Positions 11,052-19,244 of a stretch of 64,000 bases of DNA are shown here, one piece after another. This stretch comes from Streptomyces sp. CC208A. GTDB lineage: Bacteria > Actinomycetota > Actinomycetes > Streptomycetales > Streptomycetaceae. The position numbers and the translations under genes were made by a program. Every line of letters starts with the position of its first letter. The first letter of the stretch is position 1. The stretch lies in the NCBI RefSeq assembly GCF_030010625.1, contig NZ_JASCXN010000003.1:248001-312000 (forward strand). Reading direction: 5' to 3'. The notes beneath the pieces were generated by a model. That model ran no database searches. It was not told the DNA's origin and worked only from the letters and a program-made list of their open reading frames with translations.

Positions 11052-11879
11052 GTGAGCGGGTCGGAGAGCGTGGTGTTCGAGGGCAGGGGCGGCAGCCTGC
11101 GCCTCGACGACGGCACGGTGCGGGTGAGCCGGGGCCGTGCCACGGCGATCGCGTCCCTGCGCGCCGTGCATCGTGTGGACGTCGAGGAGGGCCGCGGCTG
11201 GGCCCATGTGCGCCTCCACCTCACGGACGAGGACGGCGGCGGGGCCGTGAGCACCACCCCGTACACGGTGAGCAGCCGCAACAGCGCCGCCGCCCACGCC
11301 TTCCGGCGGGTGGTCACCGCGGCCGTCGAGAACGCCCGCCGCGACCCGGAGGCCCGGGTCGAGGTCCGTCGTGTGGAGGCTCCCGGCTGGTCGCCGCGGA
11401 AGCGCCGGTGGGTGACGGCCGGCGTCCTGTACATGTGCCTGGTGATCGGAGGGTGCTCCAAGGCGGACGCCGAGACCGGGGCGGCCCTGCTCCTGCTCCA
11501 CCTCGGCCTGGCATTCCTGGGACTCGCCTGGTACCTCCTGCGCCCGCTGGTGGTGCTCCGCCGCCGCGGCGTCACCGTACGGGCCGACGTGGTCCGCTAC
11601 CACCACCTGAGCAACACCGTCCGCCCCCGCTACCGCTACACCACCGTCGAGGGCGTCACGGTCACGGCCGACTCGGCCGTCCAGCTCTTCTCGACCCATG
11701 CGGGCGACCGCGTCGACGTCACGTACGACCCGAACCGGCCCGAGTTCGTGGCCCCCAGGTCCGAGCTGCGCGGTCGCCGGCACGTCCCGGAGTTCCTGTG
11801 CGCGGCGCTCGGGTTGTGGTGGACCGCCGCCGCGGCGGCGGAGCTGACCGGCATGGCCGCGCAGGCCCTCACGCGCTGA
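11052..11879 (+). CDS. DUF3592 membrane protein
   Basis: A 275-residue protein. Residues 1-115 form a soluble beta-rich region resembling a PH-like domain. Two hydrophobic segments follow (WVTAGVLYMCLVIGGC and LLLLHLGLAFLGLAWYLL). The DUF3592 core comes next: RRRGVTVRADVVRYHH, RPRYRYTTVEG and DRVDVTYDPNRPE. A final hydrophobic stretch lies near the C-terminus. Its function is unknown. The GTG at 11052 is the only start giving a normal DUF3592 length, but its ribosome site is weak. It lies 35 bp after the DM13 gene and may be co-transcribed. Confidence 0.7.
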   Translation: MSGSESVVFEGRGGSLRLDDGTVRVSRGRATAIASLRAVHRVDVEEGRGWAHVRLHLTDEDGGGAVSTTPYTVSSRNSAAAHAFRRVVTAAVENARRDPEARVEVRRVEAPGWSPRKRRWVTAGVLYMCLVIGGCSKADAETGAALLLLHLGLAFLGLAWYLLRPLVVLRRRGVTVRADVVRYHHLSNTVRPRYRYTTVEGVTVTADSAVQLFSTHAGDRVDVTYDPNRPEFVAPRSELRGRRHVPEFLCAALGLWWTAAAAAELTGMAAQALTR

Positions 11880-11951
11880 CACCGGGCACGTGCCGCGCAC
11901 GTCCCGGTCGGGCTCTGCCGCCCGGCGGGGAGGGCGGCCTAGGCTGACGCC

Positions 11952-12440
11952 GTGACAGGCGACAACCGGCCGCTGGCCGTCTTCGATCTCGACAACACCC
12001 TCGCGGGGACCGCCCACCGGGAGCACTTCCTGCGGCGCAGGCCCCGGGACTGGGACGCCTTCTTCGCGGCGGCGCCCGACGACCCGCCGCTGGGCGAGGG
12101 CGTGGCCCTGTGCCGGTCGGCGGCCGAGGAGTGCCAGGTGGTCTACCTCACCGGGCGCCCGGAGCGCTGCCGGCGGGCCACCCTCGACTGGCTCGCGGAG
12201 CACGGGCTCCCCGAGGGGCCGCTCCACATGCGACGGAACCGCGACTTCCGGCCCGCGCGGGTCACCAAGGTGGAGATCCTGCGGCGGCTCGGCGCCGACC
12301 GCGAGGTCCGGATGCTCGTCGACGACGACGAACTCGTCTGCGCCGCCGCCGAAGAGGCCGGTTTCGCGGTCGTCCGCGCCCGCTGGGCGCTCCCGTCGGG
12401 GGAGCTGAGGGAGGCCCAGGAGCGCGAGGGCCGGACCTGA
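11952..12440 (+). CDS. HAD-family phosphatase
   Basis: A 162-residue protein with HAD motif I as VFDLDNTLAG (DxDxT nucleophile), motif II as VVYLTGRPERCR, a Lys in RVTKVEIL and acidic motif IV as MLVDDDELV. It resembles the small phosphatase domains of polynucleotide kinase-phosphatases. The substrate cannot be predicted. Start GTG 11952 has no clear ribosome site but lies 8 bp after a taggct -10-like box, suggesting leaderless expression. Confidence 0.82.
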   Translation: MTGDNRPLAVFDLDNTLAGTAHREHFLRRRPRDWDAFFAAAPDDPPLGEGVALCRSAAEECQVVYLTGRPERCRRATLDWLAEHGLPEGPLHMRRNRDFRPARVTKVEILRRLGADREVRMLVDDDELVCAAAEEAGFAVVRARWALPSGELREAQEREGRT

Positions 12441-12510
12441 AAGGCCTTGAAGCCCCCCGGCACGCGCGTGCCGGCGCCGTACGGCCGGGTCAGGCCCGGC
12501 GTACGACGGC

Positions 12511-12726
12511 TCAGGCACCGTCCTCCAGCCGGAAGCCGACCTTCAGACCGACCTGGTAGTGCTCGATCCGCCCGTCCACCAGGTGCCCGCGCACCTGGGT
12601 GACCTCGAACCAGTCGAGGCCGCGGAGCGTCTGCGAGGCGCGGTCGATGCCGTTGCGGATGGCCTGGTCGACGCCCTCGGTGGAGGTGCCGACGATCTCG
12701 GTGACGCGGTAGGTGTGGTTCGACAT
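12511..12726 (-). CDS. Dodecin (flavin-storage protein)
   Basis: A 71-residue protein with the whole dodecin pattern: YRVTEIVGTSTEGVDQAIRN, a central Trp in RGLDWFEVTQVRGHL that stacks on flavin, and IEHYQVGLKVGFRLED. Dodecins form hollow dodecamers that bind riboflavin, FMN or CoA. The ATG at 12726 is preceded by a GAGAGGAG ribosome site. Confidence 0.95.
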   Translation of the reverse strand: MSNHTYRVTEIVGTSTEGVDQAIRNGIDRASQTLRGLDWFEVTQVRGHLVDGRIEHYQVGLKVGFRLEDGA

Positions 12727-12865
12727 GGGGGCCGGACTCCTCTCGTACGGTCCCTCCCACCGTGCCCCAGGGCCGGGCGCCGCGCGACACGGAGCGGGCG
12801 GTCGTACCCCCTTCGCCCGTACCCGTGGGTAACCGCATCGATCGTCCCCGCCTGCCGGGAACGAG

Positions 12866-12904
12866 GTGGTCAAGGACTTGACCACTCGGTTGGTCCAGAC
12901 CAGA
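12866..12904. promoter_or_regulatory. Two DasR-like operators upstream of the sugar-binding lipoprotein
   Basis: The site at 12866-12885 is a palindrome with 9-bp perfect arms (GTGGTCAAG / CTTGACCAC). The site at 12889-12904, GTTGGTCCAGACCAGA, matches the published DasR consensus A(C/T)TGGTCTAGACCA(G/C)T at 12 of 16 positions. They sit 100-140 bp before the start of a DasA-like binding protein, the type of gene DasR represses until glucosamine-6-phosphate builds up. Confidence 0.65.
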
Positions 12905-13004
12905 ATCCCGTGTCACATACCCGTGCGAACAACCCGTTCGGTCCCCCCACATCGGGTCAGCCCCCCATGCCGCACCGCCGTGTGCTGAACCGAAGGTGAC
13001 CTCC

Positions 13005-14255
13005 GTGAAGAACCGCTTCCTCGCATGCCCCCTGGCTGCCGCCACCGCACTCGCCCTCGCGGGCTGCGGGCTGTTGCCGGGCGCTGGGAGCCAGACCCGC
13101 ACGGTCGACATATGGCTCATGCGGGACAGCGTCAGCGAGGACTTCCTGAACCGCTTCACCGAGGCGTACGAGGACGAGCACGACGGCGTCGAGCTCAACG
13201 TCACCATCCAGGACTGGACCGGCATCGGGAAGAAGGTCACCGAGGCCATCGAGGGCACCGGCGGACCCGACCTCATCGAGGTCGGCAACACCCAGGTCGC
13301 CCAGTACGCCGACACCGGCCGGCTCTTCGACCTCACCCTGGAGTCCGTCCGCGACCTCGGCAGCGAGGACTGGCTGCCCGGTCTCGCCGAACCCGGCAGC
13401 ATCAGCGGATCCCAGTACGGCATCCCCTGGTACGCCGCCAACCGCATCGTCATCTACAACAAGGACCTCTTCGCCGAGGCCGGCGTCGACGAACCGCCCG
13501 CCACGCGCGCGCAGTGGCTCAGCGCCACCGAGAAGCTCAACCGCCAGGGCTCCCAGGGCATCTACCTGGCGGGCCAGGACTGGTACACCCTCGCCGGCTT
13601 CATCTGGGACGAGGGCGGCGAGCTCGCCGTCGACAAGGGCGGGCAGTGGACCGGCGCCCTCGACAGCCCCCAGGCCCTGCGCGGCATGGAGTTCTACAAG
13701 GAGCTCCAGTCCCTCGGCTCCGGCCCGAAGGACGCCGACGAGCAGAACCCGCCGCAGGCCGAGGTCTTCGCCCGCGGCGACGTCGCCCAGATCATCGCGG
13801 TGCCCAGCGCCGTCTCCGCCATCCTCAAGGCCAACCCCGGCCTCAAGGGCAAGCTCGGCTACTTCCCCATCCCCGGCAAGAAGGCCGGCACCCCCTGCGC
13901 GGTCTTCACCGGCGGCTCCGACCTGATCATCCCGGAGAACGCCTCCGACCGCGGCGCGGCCCTCGACGTCGTCAAGGCGCTGGCGGGCGAGAAGTGGCAG
14001 ACGGAACTCGCCCGCGCCATGGGCTACGTGCCCAACAAGAAGAGTCTCGCCGCCGTCGTCTCCGGCCAGGAGGCCACCGCCGCCATGGCCGCCGGCGCCG
14101 CCAACGGCCGCGCCACCCCCAACTCCCCGCAGTGGGCGAGCGTCGAGGGCGACAACCCCATCAAGCCCTTCATGACCACCGTCCTGGAGGGCGGGAACGC
14201 CGAGAAGGCGGCCCGCGCCGCCTCGGAGGCGATCACCAAGGCCCTGGACGAGTAG
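13005..14255 (+). CDS. DasA-like extracellular solute-binding lipoprotein (chitobiose/sugar type)
   Basis: A 416-residue exported lipoprotein with signal peptide and lipobox LALAGC. The body is a family 1 sugar-binding fold: TVDIWLMRDS, LNVTIQDWTGIGKKVTEAI, PDLIEVGNTQVAQYADTGRL, YGIPWYAANRIVIYNKDLF and a C-terminal MGYVPNKKSL. From memory this layout closely resembles DasA, the N,N'-diacetylchitobiose receptor of Streptomyces. DasR-type sites upstream support that. No permease genes are adjacent, so it would share permeases and the MsiK ATPase. I prefer GTG 13005 over 12996 because GAAGG lies 8 bp ahead of it. Confidence 0.85.
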   Translation: MKNRFLACPLAAATALALAGCGLLPGAGSQTRTVDIWLMRDSVSEDFLNRFTEAYEDEHDGVELNVTIQDWTGIGKKVTEAIEGTGGPDLIEVGNTQVAQYADTGRLFDLTLESVRDLGSEDWLPGLAEPGSISGSQYGIPWYAANRIVIYNKDLFAEAGVDEPPATRAQWLSATEKLNRQGSQGIYLAGQDWYTLAGFIWDEGGELAVDKGGQWTGALDSPQALRGMEFYKELQSLGSGPKDADEQNPPQAEVFARGDVAQIIAVPSAVSAILKANPGLKGKLGYFPIPGKKAGTPCAVFTGGSDLIIPENASDRGAALDVVKALAGEKWQTELARAMGYVPNKKSLAAVVSGQEATAAMAAGAANGRATPNSPQWASVEGDNPIKPFMTTVLEGGNAEKAARAASEAITKALDE

Positions 14256-14430
14256 GCCGCCCGCTGTGCCCCCGCTCAGGGGCGCAGCGGAGCATTCAGC
14301 CTTCCCACACCCGCGATCCCCCGGCCGGTCATGTCGAATCCAGCCGGCGGCGGAAGAAACGAGGGGCCGGGCCGTGCGGCTCGCGGACCGGCGCCGACCC
14401 TTCACCTTCCGTACGCCGGAGGAGACCGCC

Positions 14431-15285
14431 ATGACCGCCCTCTCGCCCGCGCTCGCCGACCCCACCACCCCTGCCGTCCCCCTGCCGGCGGGCATCCAGC
14501 CCCCGGCCACGGCGCTCCCCGCGCAGCCCGGCCCGGCCGACGGACCGCAGCCCGCACCCCGCTACCTCGTGGGACTCGCCCGCGACCAGGACGACGTCCG
14601 CGCCGCCCAGCGCCTGCGCCACCTGGTCTTCGCCGGAGAGATGGGCGCCCGGCTCGACGGCCCCGAGCCGGGCCTCGACAGCGACGCCTTCGACGCCTAC
14701 TGCGACCACCTCCTGGTCCGCGAGGAGACCACCGGCGAGGTCGTGGGAACCTACCGGATCCTGCCGCCCGAGCGGGCCGCCGTCGCCGGACGCCTCTACG
14801 CGGAGACCGAGTTCGACCTCACCCGGCTCGCTCCCCTCCGCCACGACCTCGTCGAGGTCGGCCGCTCCTGTGTGCACCCCGCCCACCGCAACGGCGCCGT
14901 CATCGCCCTCGTCTGGGCCGGCCTCGCCCGCTACATGACCCGCACCGGACACGAGTGGCTGGCCGGCTGCTGCTCGATCCCGCTCGCCGACGGCGGCGCG
15001 CTGGCCGCCGCCACCTGGGACACCGTCAAGGCGAAGCACCTCGCCCCCGAGGAGTACTGGGTCACCCCGCACCGGCTGTGGAACTCCGACGGCGTCCCCC
15101 GCCCCGAGGGCCGCACCGAACTGCCCGCCCTGCTCCGCGGCTACCTCCGGCTCGGCGCCCAGGTCTGCGGCGCCCCGGCCCACGACCCCGACTTCGGCGT
15201 CGCCGACCTCTACGTGCTGCTCTCGCTCCGCCGGACCAACCCGCGCTACCTGCGTCACTTCCTCTCGCTCGTCCCGGCCTCGTGA
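14431..15285 (+). CDS. olsB: Ornithine N-acyltransferase, OlsB-like (GNAT fold)
   Basis: A 284-residue protein with a 45-residue Pro/Ala-rich leader followed by an OlsB/hemolysin-like acyltransferase domain. Visible motifs are RLRHLVFAGEMGARL, DAFDAYCDHLLVREETTGEVVGTYRIL, LVEVGRSCVHPAHRNGAVI and LAGCCSIPL. OlsB transfers a 3-hydroxy fatty acid from acyl carrier protein to ornithine, giving lyso-ornithine lipid. The next gene, overlapping by 4 bp, is a PlsC-type acyltransferase, exactly the olsB-olsA pairing known for phosphate-free ornithine lipids. A CGGAGGAG ribosome site precedes the ATG. Confidence 0.82.
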   Translation: MTALSPALADPTTPAVPLPAGIQPPATALPAQPGPADGPQPAPRYLVGLARDQDDVRAAQRLRHLVFAGEMGARLDGPEPGLDSDAFDAYCDHLLVREETTGEVVGTYRILPPERAAVAGRLYAETEFDLTRLAPLRHDLVEVGRSCVHPAHRNGAVIALVWAGLARYMTRTGHEWLAGCCSIPLADGGALAAATWDTVKAKHLAPEEYWVTPHRLWNSDGVPRPEGRTELPALLRGYLRLGAQVCGAPAHDPDFGVADLYVLLSLRRTNPRYLRHFLSLVPAS

Positions 15286-16301
15286 ACGGCGCCGACCCGA
15301 TCCCCTCGCCGTGGCTCCCCACGGCCCCCTGCACCCCGGGCCGCCACTGCGCGGCCCATCCGGAGGCGGCCGGGGCGGCGGCCCCGCGGACCGCGCCCGT
15401 GCCGCTGGCGTGCGCCCGCCTGGTGGCCGGGATCGCGGCCGTCCTCCTCGGTGTGCTCCTCCTTCCGGTGGCGGGGCCGCTGCCGGCCGCCGCGCGGCTC
15501 GCCCTGGTACGGCTCTGGGTACGGGCGGTCGTCCGCGCCTTCGGCGTCCGGCTGACCGTCACCGGCGTCCGGCCGCCCGCCGGCCGGCCCCTGCTCGTGG
15601 TCGCCGACCACGTCTCCTGGCTGGACATCCCCCTGGTCGCCGCGGTCCTGCCCGGCCGGATGGTCGCCAAGCGGGAGGTGCGCGGCTGGCCGGTGCTCGG
15701 CGCGCTCGCCGCCCTCGGCGGCACCGTGTTCCTCGACCGCGACGGCCTGCGCCGGCTGCCCGGCACCGTGCGCGAGGTCGCCGGGGCGCTGGCGGTCGGC
15801 GGACGGGTGACCGTCTTCCCGGAGGGCTCCACCTGGTGCGGGCGGGCCGGCGGGCGGTTCCGCCCGGCTCTCTTCCAGGCGGCTGTGGATACTGGATCCG
15901 ATGTCCAACCGGTACGGATCGGTTACCGGCCGACCTGGGCGGCGGCGTACGTGGGGGAGGACCCGCTCGGCGCGTCGCTGTGGCGGGTGGTGCGGGCCCG
16001 GGGGCTCACCGCCGAGATCCGGATATTGGATCCGATATCCGTGATCCAGTATCCGGACCGCAGGCTCCTGGCCGCCGCCGCCCAGCGAGCCGTCCAGCAG
16101 CCCGTCATCCAGCAGACCTCCGCTCAGCAGCCCGCCACCCGGCTCCCCGCCGTCCCCCGACAGTCAGCCCCGGCTGTCCTGGCCACCCCGGCCGCCTACC
16201 GGGCCGTCGCCAGCGACAGCGCGAACCGGCCCTCGTCGTCGGTCCACCACCGCGCCAGTTCGAGCCCGGCCTCGGCCAGCTCCGCCCGTACCCCCTCCTG
16301 A
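15282..16301 (+). CDS. olsA: PlsC-type acyltransferase, probable OlsA
   Basis: A 339-residue membrane acyltransferase. Helices lie near residues 45-75 (LVAGIAAVLLGVLLLPVAGPL). The catalytic HX4D is in VADHVSWLDIPL, and the second block is VTVFPEGSTWCGRAGGRFRPAL. OlsA adds the second acyl chain to lyso-ornithine lipid. Start GTG overlaps the olsB stop (GTGA). The last ~80 residues are Gln/Ser/Ala-rich and unlike the family, and the frame runs 106 bp antisense into egtD before a stop. The tail may be non-functional run-on. The GGATATTGGATCC-type motif occurs three times within it. Confidence 0.8.
   Translation: MNGADPIPSPWLPTAPCTPGRHCAAHPEAAGAAAPRTAPVPLACARLVAGIAAVLLGVLLLPVAGPLPAAARLALVRLWVRAVVRAFGVRLTVTGVRPPAGRPLLVVADHVSWLDIPLVAAVLPGRMVAKREVRGWPVLGALAALGGTVFLDRDGLRRLPGTVREVAGALAVGGRVTVFPEGSTWCGRAGGRFRPALFQAAVDTGSDVQPVRIGYRPTWAAAYVGEDPLGASLWRVVRARGLTAEIRILDPISVIQYPDRRLLAAAAQRAVQQPVIQQTSAQQPATRLPAVPRQSAPAVLATPAAYRAVASDSANRPSSSVHHRASSSPASASSARTPS
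16021..16054. repeat. Near-palindrome GGATATTGGATCCGATATCC with inverted partial copy
   Basis: 16021-16040 is a 20-bp near-perfect palindrome. ATCCAGTATCC follows at 16044-16054, an inverted variant of its left half. A further copy lies at 15887-15906. All are inside the PlsC-type gene, where they force rare AT-ending codons, which is why they stand out. Confidence 0.5.
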
Positions 16302-17161
16302 CGGAACTTCGCCGACACCTCCGTCCGCAGCTCCTCGCCCGCCGCGAACGGCACCACCAGATCGAGGTCGGGGATCTTCACGGTCAGGGCGTGCCGGGCC
16401 CGGAGCCGCATCTCGATCCACTCCCGCTCCCGGTCCCACCGGGCCACGTGCTCGAAGTCGTCCGGGTCCGCGTCCGCACCCAGCTCACGGTCGATCACGG
16501 CCAGCACGTTCTTGTTGAACTCCGCCGTCACCCCGGCCGCGTCGTCGTACGCGGCCACCAGGGTCGACTCGTCCTTCACCAGGTCGGTGCCGAGCAGGAA
16601 GGCGTCGCCGGGCGCCGTCATCGACCGGACCGAGCGCAGGAAGGCCCGCCGCTCGTCCGGCAGCAGATTGCCGATGGTCCCGCCCAGGAAGGCGACAAGG
16701 CGCGGCCCCGGGGTCTCCGGCAGCACGATCCCCTGGGTGAAGTCGGCGACCAGCGCGTGCACCCGCAGCTCCGGACGGTCGGCGAGCAGCGCCTCGGCCG
16801 CCCCGGTCAGCGCCGACTCGCTCACGTCCACCGGTACGTACGCGGCCAGCCCCGGCAGCAGCGCGTCGATCAGGAACCGGGTCTTCTCCGACGAACCGGA
16901 ACCCAGCTCGACCAGCGTCCGCGCCCCGGTCGCCGCCGCGATCTCCGGCGCCCGCGCGACGAGGATCTCCCGCTCGGCCCGGGTCGGGTAGTACTCGGGC
17001 AGCCGGGTGATCTCGTCGAACAGCTCGCTGCCCCGCGCGTCGTAGAACCACTTCGGCGGCAGCTCCTTGGGCGAGCGGGTCAGCCCGTGCAGCACGTCGG
17101 CGCGCAGATCGGCGGCGGCCGCGTCCGGGGCGAGGGTGCGGGTCAGCTGGAACGTGCTCAC
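16196..17161 (-). CDS. egtD: L-histidine N-alpha-methyltransferase
   Basis: A 321-residue SAM-dependent enzyme that trimethylates histidine to hercynine, the first step of ergothioneine synthesis. It shows the EgtD pattern: LPPKWFYDARGSELFDEITRLPEYYPTRAE, the SAM motif LVELGSGSSEKT, PVDVSESAL and AFLGGTIGNLLPDER, and a C-terminal substrate-binding region. The GTG start overlaps the egtC stop (GTGA), as the last gene of a tightly coupled egtABCD operon. Its 3' end overlaps the opposing olsA frame. Confidence 0.96.
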   Translation of the reverse strand: MSTFQLTRTLAPDAAAADLRADVLHGLTRSPKELPPKWFYDARGSELFDEITRLPEYYPTRAEREILVARAPEIAAATGARTLVELGSGSSEKTRFLIDALLPGLAAYVPVDVSESALTGAAEALLADRPELRVHALVADFTQGIVLPETPGPRLVAFLGGTIGNLLPDERRAFLRSVRSMTAPGDAFLLGTDLVKDESTLVAAYDDAAGVTAEFNKNVLAVIDRELGADADPDDFEHVARWDREREWIEMRLRARHALTVKIPDLDLVVPFAAGEELRTEVSAKFRQEGVRAELAEAGLELARWWTDDEGRFALSLATAR

Positions 17162-17910
17162 GCGGGCGACTCCTTGAGCGGGGTGAGGGTGACGTCCGTC
17201 CTGGTGGCGGTGACAAGCGTGTGCTCGGGCACCTCCCGCCAGCGCGGGTCGTCGTCGTACGGTTCGGAGGCCACGACCACCCGGCCGGGCCCTGACAGGC
17301 ACCACAGGCTGTTCCCCCACGCCGTCGCCGCGATCTGCTCGCCGTCGGTGAGCAGCAGGTTGAGCCGCGCCTCCGGAGCCGCCTCCGCGGCCGCAGCCAC
17401 TGTCCCGGCGAGCGCGTCCCCCGGGCCCTGCCCGGCCCGCAGCCGGTGCAGCGTCAGAGCCCACAGCAGTGCCGAGTCGGTCCGCGCCTCCATGGCGAGC
17501 AGTTCGGCCGCCGGCAGCGCCGCCGCCGGCGGCTCCAGCGCCCCCGGCCAATCCGGCACCGCCCCGTTGTGACTGAAGAGCCACGGCCCCGAGCCGAACG
17601 GCGCCGCCGCGGCCTCCCCGTCCGCCCCCGGCAGCGTCGCGCCCCGCACCGCCCCGAGCAGCGCCCCGCTCCGTACCACCCGGGCGAGATCCGCGAAGGA
17701 GAGGTCGCCCCAGATCGGACCGGTGCGCCGGTACCGGGCCGGGACGGGGTCCCCGTCCGCGTACCAGCCGACGCCGAAGCCGTCCGCGTTCACCACCCCG
17801 CTGCTCTGCGTCCGCGGCGCCCACGCCTGCCGCAGCAGCGCGTGCGGCGGCCGCACCAGCAGCTCGCCGAGCGCCACCGGATCGCCCAGGTAGGCGATGT
17901 GACGGCACAT
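17158..17910 (-). CDS. egtC: Ergothioneine biosynthesis amidohydrolase (glutamine amidotransferase class II fold)
   Basis: A 250-residue protein starting MCRHIAYLG, so removal of Met exposes Cys2 as the N-terminal nucleophile. NADGFGVGWYADGDPVPARYRR and WLFSHNGAV are class II amidotransferase motifs. EgtC removes the gamma-glutamyl group from the hercynylcysteine sulfoxide intermediate. Its ATG overlaps the egtB stop and its stop overlaps egtD, both by 4 bp. Confidence 0.96.
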   Translation of the reverse strand: MCRHIAYLGDPVALGELLVRPPHALLRQAWAPRTQSSGVVNADGFGVGWYADGDPVPARYRRTGPIWGDLSFADLARVVRSGALLGAVRGATLPGADGEAAAAPFGSGPWLFSHNGAVPDWPGALEPPAAALPAAELLAMEARTDSALLWALTLHRLRAGQGPGDALAGTVAAAAEAAPEARLNLLLTDGEQIAATAWGNSLWCLSGPGRVVVASEPYDDDPRWREVPEHTLVTATRTDVTLTPLKESPA

Positions 17911-19244
17911 CAGTCGAGCTCCGCGGAACGGGCCGTGCGGAAGCCCGCGAAGATCTGCCGCCGTACCGGGTAGTCCCAGTTGCGGAAGGTGCCCCGGCAG
18001 GCCACCGGGTCCACCGCGAAGGAACCACCGCGCAGCACCTTGTAGTCGGGACCGAAGAAAACCTCCGAGTACTCCTCGTACGGGAAGGCCCGGAAGCCCG
18101 GATACGGCAGGAAGTCGCTCGCCGTCCACTCCCACACGTCACCGATCAGCTGCCGCACCCCGAGCGGGGAGGCGCCGGCCGGATAGCTCCCGGCCCGCGC
18201 GGGCCGCAGGTGCCGCTGGCCCAGATTGGCGTGGTCCGGGCCCGGATCGGCGTCGCCCCACGGATAGCGGCGCGAGCGTCCGGTCACCGGATCGTGTCGC
18301 GCCGCCTTCTCCCACTCCGCCTCCGTCGGCAGCCGCCGCCCCGCCCAGCGCGCGTACGCGTCGGCCTCGTACCAGCTCACGTGCACCACCGGTTCGTCCT
18401 CCGGCACCGGCTCGGTCGCCCCGAACCGGCGGCGCAGCCACTGCCCGCCCTCCTGCCGCCAGAACAGCGGCGCCACGATGGAGTGTTCGCGGATCTGCGC
18501 CCACCCTTCCGGACGCCACCAGCGCCGGTCGGTGTAGCCGCCGTCCGCCATGAACGCCAGGTAGGAGCCGTTGGTGACCGGCACGGTGTCGATGTGGAAG
18601 GCGGGCACGGTACGGGTGTGCGCGGGCCGCTCGTTGTCCAGTGCCCACGGCTCGTCCGAGGTGCCCATCGTGAACGGGCCGCCGGGGACGAGGACTTCGG
18701 CCGGCAGCGGACCGGTGGGGTGGACCGGAGGCGGGGAGGCGTCGAGGGCGGCCGGGCCCTTCCTCAGCTGATGGGTGATCAGCATCGTCTCGTCGTGCTG
18801 CTGTTCGTGCTGGGCGATCATCCCGAAGGCGAAACCGGAATCCAGCAGCGGAGCCCCTTCGAACCGCGCCCCGGCCAGCACGTCGAGGACGCGGGTCCGT
18901 ACGTCGGCGGCGTACGCCCTGGCCTCGGGCGGCGGCAGCAGCGGCAGCGAAGGGCGCTCGGAGCGCGGATACGTGAAGGCGTCGTACAGCGGGTCGATCT
19001 CGGGCCGCAGCGCCTCCCGCCCCGCGACCGCCCGCCACAGCCACTGCTCCTCCTGGTTCCCGATGTGTGCCAGGTCCCAGACCAGCGGTGACATCAACGG
19101 CGAGTGCTGGGCGGTCAGTTCACCGTCCTCCACGCAGTCGGTGAGGAGCGTGGTGCGGGCCCGCGCGGCGGTCAGCGCCTCCAGCGCCCGGGTCCGCAGC
19201 GCCTCCGCGCCCGTCGCCGTGTCCGTGCTTCCCGTGCCGGTCAT
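17910..19244 (-). CDS. egtB: Hercynine oxygenase / sulfoxide synthase
   Basis: A 444-residue non-haem iron enzyme joining gamma-glutamylcysteine to hercynine with O2. The N-terminal DinB-like domain carries the three iron ligands: His in LVWDLAHIGNQEEQW and two His in AQHEQQHDET. The C-terminal FGE-sulfatase domain includes VPGGPFTMGT, RRLPTEAEWEKAARH, GDVWEWTASDF and VLRGGSFA. Length and motifs are normal. ATGA overlaps couple it to egtA upstream and egtC downstream. Confidence 0.97.
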   Translation of the reverse strand: MTGTGSTDTATGAEALRTRALEALTAARARTTLLTDCVEDGELTAQHSPLMSPLVWDLAHIGNQEEQWLWRAVAGREALRPEIDPLYDAFTYPRSERPSLPLLPPPEARAYAADVRTRVLDVLAGARFEGAPLLDSGFAFGMIAQHEQQHDETMLITHQLRKGPAALDASPPPVHPTGPLPAEVLVPGGPFTMGTSDEPWALDNERPAHTRTVPAFHIDTVPVTNGSYLAFMADGGYTDRRWWRPEGWAQIREHSIVAPLFWRQEGGQWLRRRFGATEPVPEDEPVVHVSWYEADAYARWAGRRLPTEAEWEKAARHDPVTGRSRRYPWGDADPGPDHANLGQRHLRPARAGSYPAGASPLGVRQLIGDVWEWTASDFLPYPGFRAFPYEEYSEVFFGPDYKVLRGGSFAVDPVACRGTFRNWDYPVRRQIFAGFRTARSAELD

